Shown here piece by piece: positions 45,771-56,125 of a stretch of 64,000 bases of DNA. The number at the start of each line of letters is the position of its first letter. The first letter of the stretch is position 1. The stretch is from Bos javanicus (Eukaryota > Chordata > Mammalia > Artiodactyla > Bovidae): assembly GCF_032452875.1 (NCBI RefSeq), contig NC_083883.1, forward strand, positions 58,402,698 through 58,466,697, in the 5' to 3' direction. The translations under genes and the position numbers were made by a program. The notes under the pieces were generated by a model that did no database searches, was not told the DNA's origin, and was given only the letters and a program-made list of their open reading frames with translations.

Positions 45771-47695
45771 GTAAGCTCCAATTTCTTGCCTTATAGATTT
45801 ACCTGCAGAACAAGACACCGCTCCTCTTGCAAAAACTGTTTAAGAAATCCATATCCTCTCCCCTTCATTCCTTGGGCATTTCAGAAATGATATTCCTCCC
45901 CAACTACCCCCGTCAAAACAAAATAAATTCAGCCAGCTCCTGCTGTGTGTCCTTAGATCCATTCCTTCTAGCTTCGCTGGTTTGAAAGCCTGTACCCTAG
46001 AAGGGGCCTCCTGCATTTGCTGGCAACCCTGCTCCAGTCTGATCGCCACAGATAGTGCTTTGGAGTGAAAAAAAGGGGGAAAAACCCTCTCGTTGGAGAT
46101 TTCAAAACAGATCCTACCAGCTTTCAAATCTGTGCACTTGTGGAGTGGCAGGGCTTGGGGAAGAGGCGTAGGAGACTTGGGGTGCGGGTGTTTGTCATAA
46201 ACAAATAAGCCACAGGATTTATACATATATATAAATGTGCGTTTCCCTTGGCGTGTTTGGTGTCTTTCTCCCTGGCATCCAGGGTGGGTGGTGTGCAAGT
46301 CTGACTTCTCTCACACTTTGACTGGGGTCTGGCGAGTGAGCGTGTGTGATGGAATTGAGGAGGGGGTTGCTGGGTTTTTGATCTGATTCACTTGACAGAT
46401 TATTTGAATCCAGCCCACCTTTCCGCACATGTCAAACAGATGGGATCATTGTTAAAGCCTTGGGAGAGCCGTGGCTGAGCGGTGGGTAAGGCAGGGAGGG
46501 GAAGAGAGGAGGGGGACGGTGCAGAGGGGGTGCCTTCCAGTAGCTTTGTGTTTTCACACGTTGGAACTGACAGGAGCCCTTCTTCTCCGTGGGGGGTGTT
46601 TTGGGGGCATGGGGCTGATGAGGGGTGGGATGGAAAGGAGAGAGAGAGGTGGGGTGTTGGTGGGCAGGGTTATGATGTCACAGCAAAAGTTACAACAGGA
46701 GGAAAACACAGAAATGGTTCAACATTTTTTTTTTAAACTTTGGACTGCCAAGAGCTGAAGGAGAGTGGTGAGCAAAGGAATGAAGGGGAGAGAGAGAGAA
46801 ACTAAACTGGAAGCTTGAGTTTTGTGTAGCTTCTTGAAACCTTATGAATGGATTACTAGCAGCTGAGAACCAAGAGAGACCTATAGGGGATGCAAGATCA
46901 TTCACACACTAGAAGGGGGAGAAACAAACGCACGGCGGAATTCTTCCTTGCTGTGTATCCCTCCTCCCTGAAATGAATGGTATGAATCCTTTTTCTGAGG
47001 GTCCTGGGGGTGGCATAGGGAGGGGCAAGTTTACTTCTCCTTTACTTACCTGGGTATCTTCCCTTCATTTAAACTAAGGCTCCTCTCCTTCCTTCCCTCC
47101 TTTCTGCCCTGGTTTCTCTCTCTCTCTGTCTCCTCTGCTTTCTGTCTTTCTCTGCAACCCCCCTACCCCTTTCCAAAGCCCCAATCTCTGTTTAGCTGCT
47201 TTGGTGGGAGGCGGGGAGGTGGAGGAAAGGACTGAGACAGAAAAGTGAAGGAAGACAGGGAGACGCTAAGAGGAAAAGGCACAGTCTAGGATTGAGGGAT
47301 TTCTGTTTAGTGATATCCACGTGCCTGAATTGATATCTTCTTCAGGGACTTGCCTTGAAGTGTCAGTGGATGCTGTATAGGGAGACAGGGCACACCAGCG
47401 ATGGAGGCTTTAGGATACAGCATTTGTAAAGCACATCAATCAGTGATTAGCTAGGGTAGAGGAACTTAGAAGATGATGAGGGGACCCAAGGCAGAAGAGG
47501 CAGGGTGATCTTACTCCAAAGTAATGTGGGCTGCATGTTTTATATGTGGGCAACACAAGCAGTGGTTTTAGAACTGTAAATGATTTTTCTTATTATTGAA
47601 TGAAGCACCCAATATATTCCTCTCCCTGCTTTGTATTCACCCATGGTCAAACACCCTTACCTGTATTGAGAATTCAGACCCGCTCAGTGTGTATG

Positions 47696-47724
47696 CATGT
47701 GTGTGTGTGTGTGTATGTGTGTGG
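47696..47724 (+). repeat. TG microsatellite
   Basis: Interrupted TG units (tgtgtgtgtgtgtgtatgtg). Confidence 0.85.
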
Positions 47725-48232
47725 GTACACACATGATTTTAGGGGTAGGACTCCTTGAGATAGCTTACATCTAGGCAAACAGAAATTTGGAGGTTAAATA
47801 CACATTATTTATTTCCCCATTTTATCCATTCATTTCAAATCAATGAAAAAAACTAGTTGTTTGGGTCTAGCTGCTGATATTTGTAATTTACTTATTTTGA
47901 GCATCTCATTTGTTTATTTGCTCACTCAGCATATGGTGACTTTTAGTAACTTCAGAGTGAGAAACTTGAGCGAGAATAAGAACTATATCGTGCAAATCCA
48001 TGGCATTTCCTCTGAATGTTTCCTACAGCAGGATAATTGATTTCTCCTTTCTCCCAATGGCTAATGTGAAGTGAATTTGGGGTATTGTCCTTTCAAATCC
48101 CAAATGATTGAAATAAGAAAAGAATACAGTATATATGTGGCAAAACAAACAAACAAACAAAGCGAGACAAGTGGTCCCTAAAAGAGTGGTGTGGGTTTAT
48201 TAGGCAGTAAGCAAGTCTGTTCACAACACATG

Positions 48233-48277
48233 TGTGAGTATGTGTATGTGAGTGTGTGTGTGAGAGAGAGAGAGAGA
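48233..48277 (+). repeat. Compound TG/AG microsatellite
   Basis: TGTGAG-type units pass directly into AGAGAGAG. Open frames on the minus strand across it (Ser/Leu/His/Thr-rich) are artefacts. Confidence 0.9.
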
Positions 48278-48940
48278 ATACATACAGAAGAGAGTGCTCC
48301 AAAACAGTATTGATTGTTGGCTATTGATTGTGTAGGCTGCGGCTGCTGGAAGAGAAAGCGGGAGATGTTTACGGGGGAAACCAAGAGTAGCATCTGTCCC
48401 CTGTGCCTCAGTGAGGTGGGGAGGTTTTCAGGAGGGAGGAGGGGACAGGCAGGAGGTGGAGAGATGCACCGAACTTATTAGCTTTGACATCATCATTGTC
48501 TTTAAATGAAACAAACAAGAAGATAATTATAGGCAGAGAGGAAGGGAGAGAAGGGGAGCAGGAGGGACTGGAGAGCACAGGTCCCCTGAAGGATATGCTC
48601 TTCTTCTCATTCTCTTTTCCATCTTCCCAGGGACCCACAAGACTCCCAGAAGGTGAAGTCAAGGGCTCTCAGACTCCTAAGGTTATTAGGGCACCAGACT
48701 GGCAGCCCAGAGGAGAACTTTACGGAGACTTGCAACACACCAACAAGTTGGAAGGGGATTAAAAACAACCTTCAGCACTCACCAACCCCAGAGCTGAGGG
48801 AAACATTCTGACCTGCACAGGCAGACTGGAGGCTGGATGGGGAGCTGGCTGAGGAGGACATCTGGAAGTGAAGGCTAAGTACCAGCTGGCATTTTTTGTG
48901 CCCCCTAGATTCTTTTTTTTTTTTTTTTTTGCCTTTTTAG

Positions 48941-48999
48941 ATAGTAAGCGTCAAATTCTGTTTCTCTGTATACCAGTTTTTCTAGCAATTTGTTGGAAG
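48941..48999 (+). other. Candidate 59-bp 5' untranslated exon of PAPPA2
   Basis: Left border: a long T tract ending 'gcctttttag' (AG at 48939-48940), a strong acceptor. Right border: AAG|GTAAGT with the GT at 49000-49001, a perfect consensus donor. A possible partner acceptor, 'tttttaataacttcag', ends at 49106. If used, 49107-50492 would be the next exon. The T tract may instead be a simple repeat. Transcript evidence is needed; confidence is low. Confidence 0.25.
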
Positions 49000-49331
49000 G
49001 TAAGTGTATTTGAGGTTAAAGACGACAAAGAAAAGGTAACTCCTAGGGAAGGAAGGGGGATAAAGAAAAGAACATTGGAGGCTAATATTCTTTTTAATAA
49101 CTTCAGGTAGTGAGTGGTATGTGTGTGCACAAATGTGTATTTGAGAAGATTTGGCTCCTGCCCACGTGTCCCCCTTCTGGTATCAACGAGGGGAGGAGCT
49201 ATTGAAGAAGGGGGAAAAAAAAGAAAAAGAAAGAAACCTGAGCTCTCTGGAAGAAATTCAAAGGAACCCAGAGAAATGGACTTCATTCTTCAAGGACTGA
49301 ACTAGAGCAAGGAGAGAGAGAGAGAGGTCAA

Positions 49332-49373
49332 GGGAGAGGTTGAGGGACATATATAGGGAGAGGTTGAGGGACA
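49332..49373 (+). promoter_or_regulatory. Duplicated 18-mer around a TATA-like box, possible PAPPA2 core promoter
   Basis: The 18-mer gggagaggttgagggaca occurs exactly at 49332-49349 and 49356-49373, with the TATATA-containing spacer (TATATA at 49350-49355) between them. A TATA box here would place initiation near 49380 and give a 5' UTR of about 195 bases. A GAGA run lies just upstream (about 49311-49327). No initiator or CpG island stands out, so this is a hypothesis. Confidence 0.3.
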
Positions 49374-49576
49374 GAGGCTACGCGGTCACAGCACCCAGTG
49401 CAGGCAGCCAGGAGAGGTGCTCTTTGGGGGCTGCTTGAAAAGTCTGGTCCCTGAACAAAACAATTTGCCAGGGGACAGCAAATCCACAGCTAGCTGTCTC
49501 CTCCTCTTAACCCCATCACCCCGGTGTGGTACCCAGAAGCTGACTTCTGGTCCTGTATAAAGAGCCGGGGGGAGGT

Positions 49577-50492
49577 ATGATGTGCTTCAAGATTCTGAGG
49601 GTAAGCCTGGTAGTTCTGGCTGGGTGGGCGCTCAGTACTGTCAGCTCGGAGCTGGGCTGGACACGCAAGAGATCCTTGGCCCAAAGAGGACACCTGAGCC
49701 AGGTGCTGTCGGAAGGAGAGCACTGTTGGCTGGGGGCCAAGGTTCGAAGACCCAGAGTTGCTCCTCAGCATCACCTCTTTGGGGTCTATCCCAGCCTGCC
49801 TGGGGACTACCTGAGGCCCTACCCTGCAGGAGATCAGGGAAGGGACCATGCAGAATGCAGTGAGCAAGATGCCGAGGGAATGGCTGTGAGCTCTGTGCCC
49901 CCAGACCCAACTGCAAGTGCAAGAATGAGGAGTGAGGCTGAGCGGCCAGCCGCTCCGTGGGGAGGGGACAGTCCTATTGGGCAGTCGGAGCTACTGGGAG
50001 ATGATGACACTTATCTTGGCGATGGAGGATCCAAGGAGCCTCTAGGTGAGGCTGGGACTCTAGAAGGCACAGCCTCGGCTGCCACCATGATCACCACCTT
50101 CCCATGCCCAGGGGAATCCGGACCAGAGACCCAAAGGAAGGGTCAGACCAAGACCAGGCGTCGGCGCCAGGTGGTGAAGGGACAGGCAGGAGGCCTGTGG
50201 GGAGACCCCAAGTTTGCGCCCCAGCATTTCCAGCTGTGGCCTAAGCATCCCCTCACGCCTAGGGTCCGAACCGGCCCATCAGAGAGTGGCATCCGGAATG
50301 GTGGAGGGGACCCCTCCTGGGAAGCAGAGACCGTGAGCCCCCAAGGAAGACTGCCTGTCTTGTACTTCTCTGGGAGGCGGGAGCCGCTGCTGCTGCGTCC
50401 AGAAGTGCTGGCTGACATTCCCCGGGAGGCGTTCACAGTGGAAGCCTGGGTGAGACCGGAGGGAGGACAGAACAGCCCAGCCATCATTGCAG
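49577..50492 (+). CDS. PAPPA2: Pappalysin-2, first coding exon (N-terminal 305 residues)
   Basis: PAPPA2 is a secreted zinc metalloprotease of the pappalysin family that cleaves IGFBP-5 and IGFBP-3 and so releases IGF. This exon encodes a signal peptide (about residues 1-22, hydrophobic ILRVSLVVLAGWAL), a propeptide starting near SELGWTRKRSL, conserved blocks LGAKVRRPR, APQHHLFGVYPS and DSPIGQSELLGDDD, a basic site RRRR at 194-197 that fits proprotein-convertase processing, and the start of the laminin-G-like domain (LYFSGRREPLLLRPEVLA, then FTVEAWVRPEGGQ). These match human PAPPA2 as I recall it. The start is ATGATG at 49577, with G at -3 and A at +4; the second Met could also serve. The exon ends at GCAG|GTAATC, after one base of codon 306; the open frame beyond is intron. 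The zinc-binding, Notch-like and CCP modules lie outside the window. Propeptide residues 85-125 and 165-245 look much less conserved. Confidence 0.95.
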
Positions 50493-50498
50493 GTAATC
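50493..50498 (+). other. PAPPA2: Splice donor of PAPPA2 first coding exon
   Basis: GTAATC after GCAG. The phase is 1 (codon 306 is split after its first base), consistent with the Ala-Gly-Val continuation known in the human protein. Confidence 0.85.
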
Positions 50499-52350
50499 AC
50501 CCACTCCTGGGCTTTCCGTAGTCCGTGGGGTAGGGCTGGCTTCTGGTTTTGGTGAGGTTAGACATCGGGGGCAAGGAGGGGAAAGGGGCAGAACAGAAGA
50601 GCCAGGGAGGGCTAGCCGGGCAGAGGGGGGGAAGGGCCTCTATTCATCTGCGCAGCAGAATCCCAGGCATCATCTGCATTAATGACTCTATAACCACAAG
50701 AGCATTTGTCCCTTGTATTGATCTCGTGTGCTTCTATACATTGTGCTGGCACTTAGGAGACCTCCAGCTCACTCTCTCATCCCTCTTTAAAGGGGAAGAT
50801 CTCTGGTTCTTTGTCAGTGGGGAAGAGGTGTCACACTCCATTTCTTATAGTCCAGTGTGAGAAACCCAGGCAACTTTGAAACGACATGAAAGTGTACAGA
50901 CCTGGGCAGTGAGTCATGCCTGGGCTGGACTAGGTAGTGAGGAAACAAGGCTGCCGGCTACATAGCCAATGGGTCCTGGTTGGTTTCCTTTTCTTCGAGT
51001 AGCCCTGGAATGTAGCAGAACGCTACTACCTTGACCAGGTCCTGGAGTCCCCTTTGTCTTGTCCTAAAAATCATGTGTCCAGCCTGGGACTAGCAAGGTC
51101 TACTGGAAAAGATGGGCACTCACAAGCCAGGACCCTGGTTTCTAACCTGGGCTGTTGTAAAAGGGACCAGAAATGCACCTTGTATAATTCTATGGTCTTC
51201 ATTAGGAACAGTGTTTGGGAACACTCTCCACATTTATTTTACAGTATACCCGGATCTTGGCTTTCATGGAAAGTCACCCAGAAGGACAAAGAAAAGAGTA
51301 GGATTAGGAATAACTGTCTCCCTTGCCTCAGTGGGGGTGGGGGACGGTTGGGGGATACTGGTTTCAAGCAGGGAGTGGGTAAGGGATTAGAAGTGATACA
51401 TGATCATTCAGTGTCTCTTTATCCCTTCAGAGCCCCCACCCCAGGACAGAACCTCACACAAACCTAGGTACATAGTAGAACCATTTTCATCTTATTAATC
51501 TGGATTGTACACAACACCCTTTGATGCTTGCCAGTCCCATGACATGGATGGGGAAACCAAAGTCGTGAGAGGTATGCCTGGGGCAGACGGGGAGCGGAAC
51601 TCCAGAACCCCTGAAGGGCTTGACAGCTCCCAATATTAAAGACTTCTCAGGCTGGTGGGTGCCTGCAAATAAATTTTAGACCAGAGAAAGAAATCTGGAA
51701 GGAGGGAGCCTCTTGCGATGGTGTGTTGCTGGAACATCCCTTCCGGACACGCTGTCTTCCCCCCTCTTTGGCTGTAATTTCTCTTTTGGAAGCTGGGATT
51801 CCCAGACACTGAGCACTCTAGACTCTTGTGGTTTTGCTTGATTTTATTTTGGGGTGGGAAAGGGGGTGAGGGGAGAGGATAGAGAAGGGGCTGGGCTGGA
51901 TGATAGGTTGGGGCAGAGAAAGAGTAGAAGGAAATCCTTATTCTGAGGCCAAATGGAAGAAATAATGAGATGATTATCTGATCGGAGTTGGCAGCTTCAC
52001 AGTTTTTCCCAGATGACATCTTCTTGCTGCCTAATCTCGCTTCCTAGTACCCATCTGCCAGGGAAACTGTGTGCTTGCCATCTAGACCACGACTCCACTT
52101 ACCCCTCCTCTGGCAGTAGCAGCACAGGGACCTGGGATCAGTTCCCTGGCTCTGAAGAATCGGAGAAAGATCCAGCAGGAATATAGGAGGGAGGCTGTAA
52201 GAAACCAGTGGTCTGAGTTGTTAAAATTTAGACCTGAGGGAACAGTTTCTGGACAGTGGGTACCTGACCCCTGTTCCTGAACTTTCTGCATCCTTCTGTT
52301 CTTATTCTCTGAAGAGAGGAGAACAGGGTCAGGATTTGGTTCCAGTTATA

Positions 52351-52411
52351 GGGCTCCTGTCTATGGGGTTGCACAGAGTCAGACATGACTGAAGTGACTT
52401 AGCAGCAGCAG
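52351..52411 (+). mobile_element. Bov-A fragment with AGC tail
   Basis: 'gtctatggggttgcacagag' to 'gaagtgacttagcagcagca': the 3' end of a Bov-A unit, 5'-truncated, directly followed by a Bov-tA. Confidence 0.8.
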
Positions 52412-52413
52412 CA

Positions 52414-52635
52414 TAGGGCTTCCTAAGTGGCTCAGTGGGTAAAAGAATCTGCCTGCAATGCTGGAGACTCAGGAGAAGCGTGTTCAGTCCCTGGGTTGGG
52501 AAGATCCCCTGGAGGAGGGCATGGCAACCCACTCCAGTATTCTTGCCTGGAGAATCCCATGAACAGAGGAACCTGGCAGCTACAGTCCATGGGGTCACAA
52601 AGAGTCAGGCAAGACTGAAGTGACTGAGCATGCAC
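52414..52635 (+). mobile_element. Bov-tA SINE
   Basis: Head 'agggcttcctaagtggctca', 'gggaagatcccctggaggag', Bov-A part 'catggcaacccactccagta', end 'gaagtgactgagcatgcacc'. Confidence 0.9.
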
Positions 52636-53568
52636 CTACACAGCTTTCCTTAATGTACCAGCCCTCCCCCGCCAGCCCATACCTCTCCCTCCCATGCCCA
52701 CCTCCACTGCCGCCCCCTGCCCCCCAACCTTGCCACAGCGCATACTCAACTCCTTCTCCAAGGTGCCCATCTGAGCTCTTGCCACCTCCCTAAGCATGTA
52801 AAATTAGGCAGGAAATCTTTCGCAGACAGTCTAGCCTCTGAGGTTTCTTTCTCTTCAAATCAAAGCATTCCCGGAGCTGTGCTGGCAGGTCCCCTGTAGG
52901 TCCACACCGGAAAGACGGAGAGCAGAGAATACTCGGGTCTGTCTCCTCTCCACCTCCCACCCTGTATCTTTGTTCAGATTTGTGCACCTCAGAAAATATT
53001 CAGAAAAGATTTAGGGTAAAAGTTTGGGAGAGATAGGGGCTGAGAACCCAGCCTTCGTTCTTCAGGATTCTAGCAACTGGGTTCCCAGGACATAGGCATC
53101 CTTGTCGACTCGCTGTGGTCAGCTCCATATGCTTTCCCTGGGGCCCCCTGGGCTGAGAACCACGAAGGGCCAAGGGTAGTCACCCCCAGGAATAAAAGTC
53201 TCTGATTTGCTCATCTATTCACTCTTACCAACAGATCAGCCCATCTTCCCTCTCTGACCCTAGCCCTGGTCCTTTTAGCCGGTACCTGCCTCTTCCTGGG
53301 ATGGTTGGCCTTCAGCTGTTGCAGAATGACCACAGCTGAACTGTGCTCCTGAGGTAAATACAGTTCAACCACGGGAGTTCTGCTGCCCCACTGAGGATAA
53401 CACAAGATGATACAACACTTGGCTCCCACACTCTTCTAACAGCTCTCAAACCTCAGGTTCTACCTACTTAACCTAGACCCAGTTTTCTCCATCTACCAAA
53501 CTTGGGGCATTTTCTCCTCGGCAGAGATATCAAGGGCTTCAGTTGCCCTAGCCGTGGTAGAGGAACCA

Positions 53569-53601
53569 TCCCCCACCCCCACCCCCCCACCCCACCCCCA
53601 G
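53569..53601 (-). repeat. C-rich tract, G-quadruplex-prone on the minus strand
   Basis: Five runs of four to seven C separated by single A (cccccacccccaccccccc and so on). The minus strand therefore has five long G runs with one-base loops, a very strong quadruplex pattern. The minus strand is the template strand of PAPPA2. Confidence 0.9.
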
Positions 53602-53931
53602 AGATAGGAGGCCTCGGAGAATACTTCCTACACAGAGCACTAGGTGGCAGTGTTGCTTCGTGCACAGGAGAGTAGGCGGTGCCTTGGAAGCCAAGTAGTG
53701 GGGAATGCAGTCTGGTTTCTTGGAGGGCTGTCCCTTCCCGGGCCTCTGGGAGGTATTTGATCATTCCCTCCCAGAGCGTGTTGGTAGGCATCCCTGAGGG
53801 TCGGCTTCATACAAGTCTCTTTGCAGGGCCCATGTGAAAGGGCTCAAGTGGCATTCTTTGGGTTATGACTAACCGGCACTTGTAACAACTGTAAAGAAAA
53901 CAAAATCAACTCGAGGTACCTCCCCCTCCCA

Positions 53932-53945
53932 CCCCCCCCCCCCCC
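53932..53945 (+). repeat. Poly-C run (14)
   Basis: Fourteen consecutive C following 'cctccccctcccac'. Homopolymer length may vary or be misread. Confidence 0.9.
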
Positions 53946-54574
53946 AACTCCCACATGCTTCCAAAATAGGAAGTTTTTGGATTCCGGGTGGATTGCTGGA
54001 ATACTTTCATTTAGGGCTGAGAGGACAATGTGGGCCTCACAGGCTGTAGGTGTTTAGCTTCTCTCTGGCCCCTGGAGGGGGAGCGATGGTGCTGGGCCTC
54101 CCGCAGCTTAGATCTTCTGAAGTTGCCAATCTCCTGTAGCTCTGACTCCCGGCAAGCAGGAAAGGACTGTGTGTGGCTGCTCCAGTGTCAGGGCCTCCAT
54201 AAAGGTCACTGCTCGGGGGCCTGGCAATTCAGGGATTTGTGGCCACCGAGGAGTAGCCTGGGGTCAGCAGCCCATTTGGACGGGCTTTTGGAACTCAGCT
54301 GTGGACATAAGTCAAATGCTGTCCTATCCTGGTGTGAAATCTTTAAGCTCCAGCACTCAGTCCTGAAACCACCCTGTTTCCCTCCTTCTCAACTTCCTTT
54401 CCTCTCCTTCCACACCAACACACACAGAAGAGGAACTTCTAATGGGTTCCTCCTCACCCGTAATTGATTTCAAATGTTCCCTGAAGTTGCCCAGCTGACT
54501 AACCACCTGCAACTCCAAGTGGCCGGAGACTGAGTCAGTAAGTCCATGGCAGGATTGGAGCCCAAGCCCACGCT

Positions 54575-54680
54575 TCTTCATTCAACAAATATTTATTGAG
54601 TGCTTTGCCATGCAAAGCAGGGCAAGGCTTTGTGGGGGAATACAAAGATGTCTAAGAAACTGTCCCTGACTTGAAGATGA
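54575..54680 (-). repeat. L2/MIR-like relic
   Basis: 'attcaacaaatatttattga' then 'gtgctttgccatgcaaagca' and 'ggggaatacaaagatgtct' resemble the antisense of L2-type 3' ends. Confidence 0.5.
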
Positions 54681-54724
54681 GTTTTCTTTCTCTGAGGATC
54701 CAGGTTGAGGTAGAGATCCCAGGG

Positions 54725-54905
54725 CAGAATCTGGGAGTCAGACCTGGAATCAGATTCCATCTGACACTTATCAGTGCTGGGATCTGTGGCAATCCATTCA
54801 ACTTTTCTGAGCTTTGGTTTCCTCACTTGGAGAAATGGGAAAATGTCGCAAAGAGTTGTTATAGTGTTTAAAGAAGCCATGTATGTAAAGTGCCCAACAC
54901 AGACT
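54725..54905 (+). repeat. MIR SINE relic
   Basis: 'gacctggaatcagattccat', 'ctgtggcaatccattcaact', 'ggtttcctcacttggagaaa', 'atgtaaagtgcccaacacag'. Confidence 0.65.
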
Positions 54906-55036
54906 TGACTGTAAAATTCATTTATGAAGTGCTATAACAGCAGGAGGTGATCATTGCTAACAGCAGTGTATTAGCCTACTCATCTTTGGTGCTAACCTGT
55001 CAACCTGTAATCTTTTCTTAGGTAGGGTATTAATTT

Positions 55037-55722
55037 CAGGTTACAACAGATTTGTGAACTCAGCCAAGCACAGTGGTGGCAGGGCCTAGCTGCTACAAAG
55101 AAGACATGTTTTAGACAATACTCATGTGTATGGGCAAAAAACTCGAGGACTGTACTTGTGACTAATTGTATAACAGGTTATTTTAGTTTCTGTTCTGTGG
55201 AAAGTGTAAAGCATTCCAACAAAGGGTTTTAATGTAGATTTTTTTTTTGCACCCATGCTGTTGATTGCTAAATGTAATAGTCTGATCATGACGCTGAATA
55301 AATGTCTTTTTTTTTTTTTTTAATGTGCTGTGTAAAGTTAGTCTACTCTGAAGCCATTTTGGTAAACTACCCCAACAGTGTGAAGTTAGAATTCCTTCAG
55401 GGTGATGCCAGGTTCCATTTGAAATTTATTTACAACCTGCTTGGTGGAGAAGCTGTTGTCTTCAGAACCTTGGTGTAGTTGAACTGACAGTTACTGTGTT
55501 GTGACCTGGAGTCCACCGTTAAAAGGGTCACCCATGCAAAGTCATGGAGTTTTTTTAAAATTTTTTTTGGTTATTAATGATTGTTGGCACATCCTATGCA
55601 ATATATCTAAATTGAATTATGGTACCAGATAAAGTTATAGATGGGAATGAAGCTTGTGTATCATCCATTATCATGTGTAATCAATAAAAGATTTAATACC
55701 CTCAAAAAAAAAAAAAAAAAAA
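55037..55722 (+). pseudogene. HNRNPA1: Retrocopy of the HNRNPA1 3' UTR
   Basis: From 'caggttacaacagatttgtg' to the 19-base A tail at 55704-55722, this follows the HNRNPA1 mRNA 3' UTR as I recall it: 'gtggcagggcctagctgcta', 'aaactcgaggactgt', 'attctaacaaag'-like and 'gatcatgacgctgaataaat', then 'tccttcagggtgatgccagg' and 'gcaatatatctaaattgaat'. The end has AATAAA at 55683-55688 and another at 55297-55302. No coding part is present, so it is a 5'-truncated processed copy. I see no clear target-site duplication. It lies in the PAPPA2 intron in the same direction as the gene. Confidence 0.88.
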
Positions 55723-55887
55723 GAATTTAACTTACTCATTTGTCCAGCAGGAATGGTGGTAAATAGGGTTTTTTTTTTTTTTTTTGCAAGATGGTCTCAA
55801 GATGATTGAGAACACTATTGAGTCAGTGGCTTGAAAAGACCATTTTTTTTTTGTTTTTTGATCCTTTTTTTTTTTTTTTTTAAGCCT

Positions 55888-56125
55888 GGGCTATACTCTT
55901 GCCTGGAAAATCCCATGGATGGAGGAGCCTGGTGGGCTGCAGTCCATGGGGTCGCTGAGGGTCAGACACGACTGAGTGACTTCACTTTCACTTTTCACTT
56001 TCATGCATTGGAGAAGGAAATGGCAACCCACTCCAGTGTTCTTGCCTGGAGAATCCCAGGGATGGGGGAGCCTGGTGGGCTGCCGTCTATGGGGTCGCAC
56101 AGAGTCAGACACGACTGAAGTGACC
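55888..56125 (+). mobile_element. Bov-A2 SINE
   Basis: Two forward Bov-A units joined by 'cacttttcactttcatgcat', ending 'cagacacgactgaagtgacc' without an AGC tail. T-rich runs at 55771-55786 and 55861-55882 precede it. Confidence 0.9.

Larger units (their letters stand above)
43186..48940. other. PAPPA2 5' flank, largely single-copy
   Basis: Besides one Bov-tA and simple repeats, no repeat or gene was recognised. The longest frames (108-171 codons at 45.29-45.89 kb, several frames and both strands) are by-products of a pyrimidine tract. This low repeat density close to PAPPA2 suggests regulatory constraint, but that is inference. Confidence 0.5.
50499..55036 (+). other. PAPPA2: PAPPA2 intron, left part
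   Basis: Intronic by position. Mainly single-copy, with SINEs at 52.35-52.63 kb, C-rich tracts and MIR/L2 relics listed separately. Open frames such as 51054-51467 and 54030-54467 have no family resemblance or supporting splice context. Confidence 0.7.

Noticed and set aside
45287..45890. Overlapping open frames of 108-171 codons on both strands
   Set aside because: They arise from the pyrimidine tract: Ser/Pro/Phe/Leu-rich on one strand and Arg/Glu/Gly-rich on the other, with no domain and no splice context.
49556..49561. Perfect TATAAA box
   Set aside because: It lies only 16-21 bases before the PAPPA2 ATG; initiation 25-30 bases downstream would fall inside the coding sequence, so it is unlikely to drive the full-length mRNA.
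49641..49922. Minus-strand and shifted frames over the PAPPA2 exon
   Set aside because: They are GC-driven shadows of the real coding frame, with no conservation signal.
50493..50521. Continuation of the PAPPA2 open frame to a stop at 50521
   Set aside because: The last eight residues are translated intron. A proper GT donor sits at 50493, and the known protein continues differently after Ala-Gly.
51054..51467. 137-codon frame in the PAPPA2 intron
   Set aside because: No resemblance to a known protein, and it lies within an intron of a gene on the same strand.
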